Positions 1-6,568 of a stretch of DNA of 11,521 bases are shown one piece after another. Both the position numbers and the translations under genes were made by a program. The notes beneath the pieces are model-generated. The model saw only the letters and a list, made by a program, of their open reading frames with translations, made no database searches and was not told the DNA's origin. The DNA lies in the NCBI GenBank assembly GCA_029938985.1, contig JAOZTW010000094.1, positions 1 through 11,521 of the forward strand, written 5' to 3'. Position 1 is the stretch's first letter. Each line of letters starts with the position of its first letter. This DNA is from Bacteroidales bacterium (GTDB lineage Bacteria; Bacteroidota; Bacteroidia; Bacteroidales; JAOZQN01).

Positions 1-1463
1 AGTTGTCTATTAGATACATCAGTACTCGCTCTAAAAGTTATGTTCAACCCTTTTATTGGAGTGTAGGTAATATCTGCCATACCATATACTCTATCTTCGT
101 TGTTAGCATTTCCGTTTTCTAAAAGCGGCCAATATGGATTAGTTGTATATGGACTATAGTAATTATTTTTGTCAAAAAATTTGTTTTCATAATCGGCAAG
201 TTCTAAAATAGGGATATCACGTGGTTGTTGTAAAATATTATTCCAAACCGATTGTCCACCTTGACCTGTTGGTACAAATTTATTTGTTTTGTTTACATAA
301 TTAATAGAAGCTGAACTTTTTATTTTTTCATTTATTTTTGCAGTACCAGAAAGTGAAATAGTATTTCTTTTGTAACTGTCCCTGTCGTATGGCATTATAC
401 CATCATCGGTAACATTAGAGAAAGAAAGAAAATATGTAGCCTGTTCTGTACCTCCGCTTAATGATGCTGAATTTTGGAACATTCTACCAACATCAAAAAA
501 GTCTGAAATATTATTCGGTAATGCCGAATAAGGCTTAATAAGTCTTTCGTTGTCAACAACATGTCCCCAGTAGTGTAATTGGTCGTCAAATCGAGGCCCG
601 TAACTGGTGTTTTCTCTCTGATCCCAGTTTCCAAATATTCCTTGTCCATATACATTTTGAAGTTGCGGAAGTCTTAAAGGAGCAGAAAACACAGCTGTTG
701 AAGATATTAAAATCTGACCGATACCTTCACTTCCTTTTTTGGTATTTATTATTATTACTCCATTTGCTGCACGTGAACCATAAAGTGTAGTTGCGGCAGA
801 ACCTTTAAGGAATGTTATGGTTTCAATATCTTCAGGATTAATGTCATTAGCACTATTACCAAAGTCAGTACCACCATTCAAAGAACCACTACCACTTGAA
901 GCATTTGATATAGGAGCTCCGTTTACTACATAAAGAGGTTGGTTACTACCATTGAAAGTAGAAAAACCTCTAAAAATTACTCTTGTAGAAGAACCAGCTG
1001 CTCCAGATGCGTTTGATATTGTAACTCCTGGTATTTTTCCTGACAAAGCATTAATAGCACTTCTGTCTTTCGATTCTGTAAGCGCTTCACTTCCAAAAGT
1101 TGTTACAGCATGTGTTATCTTTTTCTCTTCAAGCGACATACCCATACCAACTATTACGGCAACACCAAGTTCTTCTGTTGCATCAAATAAAGTAATAGGT
1201 ATTTCAGACTTACCAGCAACGGCATGACTAACGCTTTTTTTCCCAATAAAACTAAACGTGAGTGTATCTGTCTCTTTGACATTAATAGAATAATTTCCAT
1301 CATAATCAGACAATACTTTTAAAGTTCCGTTAACAAGTACTTTGCACGAAACGATAACACCTCCTTCTTCGTCCACCACAGTTCCAGTTACTGTTTTTTC
1401 CTGCGAAAAAACTTGTAAACTTATGAAACTTAATAGAAATAATATAAAAGCAAATTTCTTCAT
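1..1463 (-). CDS. SusC/RagA-like TonB-linked outer-membrane receptor, N-terminal 487 codons (partial)
   Basis: This is an outer-membrane TonB-dependent transporter of the SusC/RagA type; the frame is open from the ATG at 1463 to the left edge, so the C-terminal barrel is missing only because the window ends. Residues 1-20 form a signal peptide (MKK, hydrophobic core, cleavage likely at VFS|Q). Residues about 23-95 are a carboxypeptidase-regulatory-like beta-sandwich (VTGTVVDEEGG start, SDYDGNYSI turn), the usual SusC extension. Residues about 97-250 are the plug: a linker reading VIVGMGMSLEEKK, then ALSGKIPGV, RVIFRG, the LYVVNGAPI strand (DGxPI is more usual), EDIETITFLKGSAATTLYGS and GVIIINTKKG. 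The barrel begins after about residue 260. A SusD partner would normally lie downstream, beyond position 1, so it cannot be checked. The substrate is not readable from this part. A well-matched promoter lies just upstream. Confidence 0.93.
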   Translation of the reverse strand, partial: MKKFAFILFLLSFISLQVFSQEKTVTGTVVDEEGGVIVSCKVLVNGTLKVLSDYDGNYSINVKETDTLTFSFIGKKSVSHAVAGKSEIPITLFDATEELGVAVIVGMGMSLEEKKITHAVTTFGSEALTESKDRSAINALSGKIPGVTISNASGAAGSSTRVIFRGFSTFNGSNQPLYVVNGAPISNASSGSGSLNGGTDFGNSANDINPEDIETITFLKGSAATTLYGSRAANGVIIINTKKGSEGIGQILISSTAVFSAPLRLPQLQNVYGQGIFGNWDQRENTSYGPRFDDQLHYWGHVVDNERLIKPYSALPNNISDFFDVGRMFQNSASLSGGTEQATYFLSFSNVTDDGIMPYDRDSYKRNTISLSGTAKINEKIKSSASINYVNKTNKFVPTGQGGQSVWNNILQQPRDIPILELADYENKFFDKNNYYSPYTTNPYWPLLENGNANNEDRVYGMADITYTPIKGLNITFRASTDVSNRQ

Positions 1464-1512
1464 AAGGTTTTTTTTTTGGTTAATATAAGAATTTTTAATA
1501 AATTTTAATAAA

Positions 1513-1543
1513 CAAATTTAAAAGTATTTTTTTAATAAACAAA
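1513..1543 (-). promoter_or_regulatory. Bacteroidota-type promoter for the SusC-like gene
   Basis: On the minus strand there is TTTG (1543-1540), a 19-nt spacer and TAAATTTG (1520-1513). This matches the Bacteroidota sigma consensus of a -33 TTTG and a -7 TAnnTTTG at the expected spacing. Transcription would start near 1506 and give a leader of about 40 nt before the ATG at 1463. The leader contains a run of ten A residues and CCTT directly before the start codon, with no clear Shine-Dalgarno site. Confidence 0.7.
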
Positions 1544-1637
1544 TTAAAAATAAAATAAAATTTATTTATTTTTTCAAAACTCTATAAATCAAGTTTATGT
1601 AATTTACTATTTTTGAATGTATTATTAAGTTACTTAA

Positions 1638-1677
1638 ATGTTAAAATAGTTGCATTTACTTTAACACATTTTAACAT
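1638..1677. promoter_or_regulatory. Perfect 10-bp inverted repeat, possible operator upstream of the SusC-like gene
   Basis: The arms ATGTTAAAAT (1638-1647) and ATTTTAACAT (1668-1677) are perfect reverse complements separated by 20 nt. A third TTTAACA half-site lies between them at 1660-1666. The site starts about 95 bp upstream of the -33 element of the SusC-like promoter, so it could bind a regulator. The sequence is A/T-rich enough that chance cannot be excluded. Confidence 0.3.
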
Positions 1678-1711
1678 AATTAGGAATTAGGAATTAGAAA
1701 TTAGGAATTAA
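1678..1711. repeat. Tandem heptamer array AATTAGG (four copies plus a partial)
   Basis: Units lie at 1678-1684, 1685-1691, 1692-1698 (AATTAGA variant) and 1699-1705, followed by a partial AATTAA. Related heptamers (AATTAAG, AATAAGG, AATTAGG) resume at 1967-1987, on the far side of the inverted-repeat element. This suggests one simple-sequence tract that the element interrupts. Confidence 0.7.
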
Positions 1712-1713
1712 CT

Positions 1714-1963
1714 GAAAAGTCGGGAAAACTTTTTTGCAATATTTATCTATTTGATTTTCACGGTAATAAATAATTTATTTGATTTTTATTAATCATTTTT
1801 AAATATTTAGACAAACAGTTTTTCCAACTATTCTGTATATTACTGAAATAAACACAAATACGTTGATTTTTTATGCAAAATATGTTGTAGAGACAAGGCA
1901 TGCTTTGTCTTTACTGCAAATTGTATGTTTTTTAATATTGCTGAAAAGTTTTCCCGACTTTTC
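1714..1963. mobile_element. MITE-like element with 29-bp terminal inverted repeats, no coding capacity
   Basis: The left end (1714-1742, starting GAAAAGTCGGGAAAAC) and the right end (1935-1963) are reverse complements at 27 of 29 positions; the only differences are TT versus CA at repeat positions 21-22. The 250-bp span holds no open reading frame and carries an internal 28-bp palindrome. Each end can also fold on itself (AAAAGT/ACTTTT). An 8-bp direct repeat GGAATTAA flanks it at 1704-1711 and 1965-1972, a possible target-site duplication, but the same letters belong to the surrounding heptamer tract, so this is ambiguous. No transposase is present, so any movement would need one supplied in trans. 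It could instead be a non-mobile paired hairpin. Confidence 0.5.
1887..1914. repeat. 28-bp near-perfect palindrome (GTAGAGACAAGGCATGC...)
   Basis: The sequence from GTAGAGACAAG to CTTTGTCTTTAC reads almost the same on both strands, with GCATGC at its centre and only two mismatched pairs. It lies inside the inverted-repeat element. The shape resembles short REP-like palindromes found between genes in many bacteria. A hairpin is possible on either strand. Confidence 0.6.
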
Positions 1964-2040
1964 TGGAATTAAGAATAAGGAATTAGGTTTAGGTTTTTGA
2001 GTTTATTGAGGAATTAAATCTAACAGCATAATTATACAAC

Positions 2041-2072
2041 AAAAGGTGTTTAAATATATTTAAACACCTTTT
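2041..2072 (-). terminator. Intrinsic terminator of nhaD
   Basis: A perfect 32-bp palindrome (arms AAAAGGTGTTTAAATA and its reverse complement) begins 61 bp beyond the nhaD stop codon. On the minus strand the descending arm ends in CCTTTTGTTG, a U-rich tract. It is flanked by T residues on the other strand too, so it could act in both directions. Its position separates nhaD from the SusC-like transcription unit. Confidence 0.8.
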
Positions 2073-2133
2073 TAATTATTTATAAATATCTACATTAATT
2101 AAATTTTTAATTTCAAGAAAGTATAATATTTAT

Positions 2134-3510
2134 TTAGTTAAGTAAATATTGTTGAAGAATAAAAGCTCCAGCTCCTGCAATATATCCAATAAAAGCAAGT
2201 AAACTTATTTTTTTGAAATACCAAATAAAGTCAATTTTTTCCATTCCCATTGCTGCTACACCAGCTGCCGAACCTATAATAAGAATACTACCACCAGTTC
2301 CTGCTGTGTATGCAAGGAAAGTCCAAAAAATACCATCTTGAGCAAATTGTCCTGTTGCTTCAACCGTGTACATACCCATTGCACCAGCTACAAGTGGCAC
2401 ATTATCAACTATTGAAGAGAGTACGCCAATTGCCAAGTCAATCACATATATGTTACCACCAGTTGTGTCATTTAACCAACCTGCGAGCAAGTCTAAATGC
2501 CCCGCAGATTGTAATGCCGCAACTGCGAGTAATATACCCATAAAGAAGAATATAGTTGGCACATCAACATGTTCTAATATTTTTATTACTGATAATTTAT
2601 CATGGTTTGCTCCTTTTCTTCGTCTTAGAATTATTTCAGTAACCAACCAGATAGCTCCGAGTCCAAGCAACATACCAATGTAGGGTGGTAAGTGAGTTAC
2701 TGTTTTAAAAACGGGAACAAATAATAGGACTGCAACACCAAATAAAAGTAGGAAAATTCTTTCTTTGGGTGTTGTAATATCTGTCTCGTTACCCGATTTT
2801 TCAGGTCTTTCAATATTTCCTTTTACAGTAAATGTTAAAATTAATAGTGGTACAAGCAGAGTTACCAAACTGGGAAAGAATACAGTTGTTATTATTGGTA
2901 TTGTTGTAACGTTTTCTTTTACCCACAGCATAATTGTTGTTACATCACCAATTGGTGACCATGCTCCTCCTGCATTTGCGGCAAGTACTACAATACTGGC
3001 AAAGAACCAACGAGTTTTTTGGTCGCTAATTAGTTTTCGTAGCAAAGCTATAAGTACAATTGTGGTTGTAAGATTATCTAATGCAGCAGACATGAAAAAT
3101 GTTAAAACACTTAATATCCACAAGAGTTTAACTTTATTTGTAGTTGTAATTTTATCCGTAATAACTTTAAAACCTTGATATCTGTCAACGGTTTCAACAA
3201 TTGTCATTGCTCCAAGCAAGAAAAATAATATTTCTGCTACTTCAACAAGGTGATGTGCCAAATCGTGTTTCAAAAAATGCAATTGAAACTTGTGAGCGTC
3301 TTCTCCATGTGTTCCTCCAGCACTGTATTCCATCCATGATGGGCTAAAATTCAAGTGCAAAATGTCGGTAGAAAATAAAGCATAAACAGCCCACAACACC
3401 ATTCCTGTAAGCAAAGCGGTTGCAGCTTTATTAACATGTAATGGGTGTTCTAGTGCAATTGCAGCATAGCCCAAAACAAAAATAACAAGCATTAATAAAA
3501 AGATAGTCAT
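2134..3510 (-). CDS. nhaD: NhaD-type Na+/H+ antiporter
   Basis: This 458-residue integral inner-membrane protein is expected to expel Na+ (and Li+) in exchange for protons. It has a dozen or so hydrophobic segments, beginning at about residues 2-20, 28-47, 89-106 and 128-160 and ending at about 435-453. NhaD/ArsB-superfamily signatures are present: an EILFFLLGAMTIVE segment (93-106), SAALDNLTTTIV (141-152), NAGGAWSPIGDVTTIMLW (179-196), SSIVDNVPLVAGAMGMY (365-381) and TGGSILIIGSAAG (405-417). These hold the conserved membrane Asp residues D145, D189 and D369. The loop before the third hydrophobic segment (68-87) has six His. Length is normal and the frame intact. The ATG at 3510 begins a membrane segment directly and follows an A-rich leader without a Shine-Dalgarno site. 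It has its own promoter and terminator, so it is probably monocistronic. Assignment to NhaD rather than another ArsB-like carrier is strong. Confidence 0.92.
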   Translation of the reverse strand: MTIFLLMLVIFVLGYAAIALEHPLHVNKAATALLTGMVLWAVYALFSTDILHLNFSPSWMEYSAGGTHGEDAHKFQLHFLKHDLAHHLVEVAEILFFLLGAMTIVETVDRYQGFKVITDKITTTNKVKLLWILSVLTFFMSAALDNLTTTIVLIALLRKLISDQKTRWFFASIVVLAANAGGAWSPIGDVTTIMLWVKENVTTIPIITTVFFPSLVTLLVPLLILTFTVKGNIERPEKSGNETDITTPKERIFLLLFGVAVLLFVPVFKTVTHLPPYIGMLLGLGAIWLVTEIILRRRKGANHDKLSVIKILEHVDVPTIFFFMGILLAVAALQSAGHLDLLAGWLNDTTGGNIYVIDLAIGVLSSIVDNVPLVAGAMGMYTVEATGQFAQDGIFWTFLAYTAGTGGSILIIGSAAGVAAMGMEKIDFIWYFKKISLLAFIGYIAGAGAFILQQYLLN

Positions 3511-3623
3511 TTTAATTTTTTTTAGTTAATTAATTGATAATAAATAATTAGTATTTTTTATTTTATATAAATAATATAAATTAAAAAATATTTGAAAATA
3601 TAAAAAGTTGTTTTAAAGAACCG

Positions 3624-3653
3624 CAAAGATATATATGTTGTTATTTAATCAAA
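3624..3653 (-). promoter_or_regulatory. Bacteroidota-type promoter for nhaD, with a T12 tract upstream
   Basis: On the minus strand TTTG (3653-3650) is followed by an 18-nt spacer and TATCTTTG (3631-3624), fitting the TTTG / TAnnTTTG consensus. Predicted transcription starts near 3617, giving a leader of about 105 nt to the nhaD ATG at 3510. The TTTG is the end of a run of twelve T (3662-3651 on the plus strand as A). The rest of the 3511-3756 gap holds no gene or clear terminator for the upstream exonuclease. Confidence 0.6.
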
Positions 3654-3756
3654 AAAAAAAAACCTTTTTATGTATTTTAATTTTAAATTTATTTTCATTC
3701 TAAATTATTATATTTGCTATATATCTAACATTTATGCAATTAAAATTATCTATAAT

Positions 3757-4323
3757 TTATTTTAAATTTAAAAAAATTTCATGTCCCACCCAAGCATCTG
3801 TTGCTGCATACGTTTTTTGAGCATTACTAAGTTTTTTTGTTTCCCAGTTTGAGAGTTGTTGAGATTTTGAAATTCTAAAACCAAGTACAATTGCAGACAT
3901 TTTAGTTAAACTAAAACTTTCTATCCCAAATTTTTTAACTCTGTTTTGTAAATCTATAAAAGATGCTGGAATAAAATCGTTTAATTGCCTCAAAGCTTTT
4001 ATGTCATCATGAATAGCAGCTCCTGTTTTTATTATTGATTTTGAAGACAGCAAATCAGCTATTTCGTTGGGTAAACCAATTTTATTAATTCTAAAAAGAA
4101 AAACTTTATCAGCTGTTGCTAATTGCAAAAGTGCAACTTTATTTTTCCTACCTTTCTTAAAAGAAGGACGTGTTTCTGTATCAAATCCGAGAATTTTTTG
4201 TGAACTTAAATAATCAACAGCCGAAAATACCTGTTCATATTCATCAACAACAATAATTTCACCTTTAAAATATTTTATCGAATATTTTTTTAACTCCTCT
4301 TTATCTAATTTTGTTTTATACAT
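3757..4323 (-). CDS. DEDDy-family 3'-5' exonuclease (RNase D / WRN-exonuclease-like)
   Basis: A cytoplasmic 188-residue protein that is essentially one DEDD exonuclease domain (Pfam DNA_pol_A_exo1 type), which removes 3' nucleotides from RNA or DNA using two metal ions. The Exo I motif is LGFDTET with D48 and E50; Exo II is GAAIHDDIKAL, supplying D106 or D107; Exo III is YAATDAW with Y172 and D176, the tyrosine defining the DEDDy class. LQLAT (66-70) is the strand after Exo I. There is no C-terminal HRDC domain, so it is shorter than a true RNase D (about 370 residues) and closer to stand-alone exonuclease-domain proteins. Whether the substrate is RNA or DNA cannot be read from the sequence. 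The start at 4323 lies 71 bp after the stop of the last peptidase gene, across an A/T hairpin. No promoter match was found in that gap, so it may depend partly on read-through. Confidence 0.88.
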   Translation of the reverse strand: MYKTKLDKEELKKYSIKYFKGEIIVVDEYEQVFSAVDYLSSQKILGFDTETRPSFKKGRKNKVALLQLATADKVFLFRINKIGLPNEIADLLSSKSIIKTGAAIHDDIKALRQLNDFIPASFIDLQNRVKKFGIESFSLTKMSAIVLGFRISKSQQLSNWETKKLSNAQKTYAATDAWVGHEIFLNLK

Positions 4324-4349
4324 TTGTCTTGTTTTTTATAAATACTGTT

Positions 4350-4396
4350 GAAATAAAAAAATGAAATTTTAAAAATGAAATTCATTTTTTTATTTC
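4350..4396 (-). terminator. A/T-only hairpin overlapping the end of the last S46 gene
   Basis: A perfect 16-bp inverted repeat (4350-4365 and 4381-4396) surrounds a 15-nt loop. On the minus strand the descending arm is TTCATTTTTTTATTTC, so the U tract is in the stem itself. It overlaps the peptidase TGA codon (4397-4395) and ends 27 bp before the exonuclease ATG. With only four G:C pairs the stem is weak, so it may be a leaky terminator or an mRNA 3'-end protecting hairpin. Confidence 0.45.
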
Positions 4397-6542
4397 ATTT
4401 TCTTATATCCAATTCGTCTACGATATGTTTTGCATTTGCAAATTTATCAATAATGAAAAGTACGTATCTAATATCTACGTTAATAGTTTTTTGCAATTTA
4501 GTTTCAAAAGCAATATCTCCACTCATAGCTTCCCAGTTTCCATCAAAGGCAAGCCCCAGTAATTCTCCTTTTGCGTTCATAATTGGACTACCAGAATTTC
4601 CTCCTGTTATATCATTATTTGAAGTAAAACATACTGGCATAATACCATCTACACCATAAATTCCATAATCTTTTGCTTCATACAAATCAATGAGTTTTTG
4701 TGGTACATCAAATTCCCAATCACCAGGTTTTGCTTTTTCAATTACCCCTTTAAGAGTGGTTTGATAGTCATATACAACTCCATCTTTTGGCAAATAGCCC
4801 CCTACTCTACCATAAGTAAATCTCATTGTAAAATTGGCATCTGGATAGAAAAATTTATCTTTATCCATTTCCATTAAGCCAGCAAGATAAAGCCTTTTTC
4901 CTCTTACCATTTTGTCGTCCAAATCTGATGTTAAATCTAATATATTAGCATATTTCTCAACAACCGATTTGTATGCAATAAATGCGGGGTCGTTAATTAA
5001 TATTTCATATTTAGGTGCGTCTAAAAATTTTTCAAATCTTTCTTTTGAAACAAATATTGAATTTTTAAACATATTATTAATATATTCTTCAAAATCTTTT
5101 ATTTCTTTAATAAAATCTGGGTGGTATTTCTTATCTACATCTTTATAAAACATTTGCAACATTGCCAAAGAAATTTTTTGGTCTGTGGGAGCATTATAAT
5201 CTTTAAAAAACTTATCAGAAGCTATTTTTAATTCTTTAATAATATCGTCTTGTTTTCCTACATTATCATTTCCTTTTAAAAATTGATACAATTTGTTAGC
5301 ACTTTGTGGCAAGCTATAATACTCTGTTCCAACAAAAAAACATTCTATCATATATTGTTTTACGTGTGCTAATTTTTGCTGTTCTTTATATGGAGTTTGT
5401 ATCATTTCTAATGCTTTTCCATATTTTTTATTTTGAGTTTTATCTGCACTAACCCATTCATTAAAACGTTTTTCCAATTCTTGTTTCTTTTTCAAAACTT
5501 TCAATTTTTTTAAACCTTTATTTTGTCCTATCGAGTATTTCCAATAATTACTGCTACGTGAAAATTTTGAGGCATATTGAATTTTTACTTTTGGGTCTGC
5601 TTTCATATCTTGCATCATTATTTCTTGCCGTTTTGTTCTAATTTTTATGCGATTAGGGTTTGCCACATCTAAGGTATGTTTAACTCCAAAAGAAGTCATA
5701 TATCTATTTGTAGTTCCTGGAAATCCCATAATAAAAGTAAAATCACCTTCTTGGTAACCTTTTAAAGAAACAGGTAAATAATGTTTTGGTTTAAATGGGA
5801 TATTTTCTTTAGAATATTCTGCGGGTTTTCCATCTGGGCTCATATAAACTCTAAAAATACTGAAATCAGCTGTATGTCGAGGCCACATCCAGTTATCTGA
5901 ATCGTGTCCAAATTTCCCAATTGAAGATGGTGGTGCTCCAACAAATCTAACATCTTTGTATTCTTGATAAACAACTAAATAATAACTGTTTGAACTGAAA
6001 AAAGATTTTACCATAACAATATATCCATCGTCTTCTTTAAAAGTTGTATTAATTTTTTTAGTTACATTTTCAATTGCAGTTTTAATTTCTTTGTTTCTCG
6101 CAGGTTCTTTCATTTTGTCATCAACGTTTTTGAGAATCTGTTCTGTAACGTCTTCCATTTTTATTAGAAACTTCACCGAAAGTCCTGGATTTGGTAGTTC
6201 TGCTTCTTTATTTGCTGCCCAAAAACCATCTTTTAAATAATCATGGTCAACAGTACTATGTTGTTGTATTTGACCATATCCACAATGATGATTGGTAAAC
6301 AGTAATCCTTCTTTTGAAACAATTTCTCCTGTACAGCCACCTCCAAAAATAACTATTGCATCTTTTACAGAAGTTTTGTTTACACTATAAATATCTTCGG
6401 GTGTTAGTTTAAAGCCCTGTGTTTTCATGTCATCGTAGTTCTTATTCAACATGGTAAGTAGCCACATACCCTCGTCTGCTTTTACATTTGCAATACACAA
6501 AAATACAAATGATAAAAATAAAATACCAATTTTTTTTTTCAT
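4395..6542 (-). CDS. S46 dipeptidyl peptidase, DPP7-type (third gene of the tandem array)
   Basis: A periplasmic serine exopeptidase of 715 residues, normal for S46 (about 700-720), which releases dipeptides from the N-terminus of oligopeptides. Residues 1-22 are a signal peptide (NVKA|DEGMW, the usual mature S46 start). The catalytic triad, by correspondence with Porphyromonas DPP7/DPP11, is H86 in TNHHC, D226 in PRHTADF and S650 in GGNSGSP. N217, W218, R222 and D667 match residues that hold the substrate N-terminus. G668 occupies the S1 position (DPP11 numbering 673) that is Gly in DPP7 and Arg or Ser in DPP11, so hydrophobic P1 residues are expected. Residues about 270-580 contain the helical cap inserted between the two halves of the double beta-barrel. 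It is the most diverged copy: it lacks Cys at the positions of C58, C327 and C429 of the other two and has TADF for TGDF. It starts 26 bp after the middle gene, so it is probably co-transcribed. Confidence 0.93.
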   Translation of the reverse strand: MKKKIGILFLSFVFLCIANVKADEGMWLLTMLNKNYDDMKTQGFKLTPEDIYSVNKTSVKDAIVIFGGGCTGEIVSKEGLLFTNHHCGYGQIQQHSTVDHDYLKDGFWAANKEAELPNPGLSVKFLIKMEDVTEQILKNVDDKMKEPARNKEIKTAIENVTKKINTTFKEDDGYIVMVKSFFSSNSYYLVVYQEYKDVRFVGAPPSSIGKFGHDSDNWMWPRHTADFSIFRVYMSPDGKPAEYSKENIPFKPKHYLPVSLKGYQEGDFTFIMGFPGTTNRYMTSFGVKHTLDVANPNRIKIRTKRQEIMMQDMKADPKVKIQYASKFSRSSNYWKYSIGQNKGLKKLKVLKKKQELEKRFNEWVSADKTQNKKYGKALEMIQTPYKEQQKLAHVKQYMIECFFVGTEYYSLPQSANKLYQFLKGNDNVGKQDDIIKELKIASDKFFKDYNAPTDQKISLAMLQMFYKDVDKKYHPDFIKEIKDFEEYINNMFKNSIFVSKERFEKFLDAPKYEILINDPAFIAYKSVVEKYANILDLTSDLDDKMVRGKRLYLAGLMEMDKDKFFYPDANFTMRFTYGRVGGYLPKDGVVYDYQTTLKGVIEKAKPGDWEFDVPQKLIDLYEAKDYGIYGVDGIMPVCFTSNNDITGGNSGSPIMNAKGELLGLAFDGNWEAMSGDIAFETKLQKTINVDIRYVLFIIDKFANAKHIVDELDIRK

Positions 6543-6563
6543 AATAGTTAATAGTTAATAGTT
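6543..6563. repeat. Three exact heptamers AATAGTT directly upstream of the third S46 start
   Basis: AATAGTT occurs at 6543-6549, 6550-6556 and 6557-6563, abutting the ATG at 6542. On the minus strand this is AACTATT three times, filling most of the 26-bp gap between the middle and third peptidase genes and therefore the translation-initiation region. A change in copy number would move the ATG relative to upstream sequence by 7 nt. Confidence 0.7.
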
Positions 6564-6568
6564 GAGAT

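Noticed and set aside
458..655. Short minus-strand open frame within the SusC-like gene
   Set aside because: It lies in another frame inside the intact, motif-bearing SusC-like reading frame.
1464..2133. RNA gene or riboswitch in the long intergenic region
   Set aside because: The structure there is explained by the inverted-repeat element, the palindrome and the nhaD terminator; no tRNA, rRNA or known riboswitch motif was recognised.
2366..3178. Plus-strand open frames opposite nhaD (2310-2543, 2366-2683, 2765-3178)
   Set aside because: They are antisense to a well-supported membrane protein, show no recognisable domain and have no promoter or leader.
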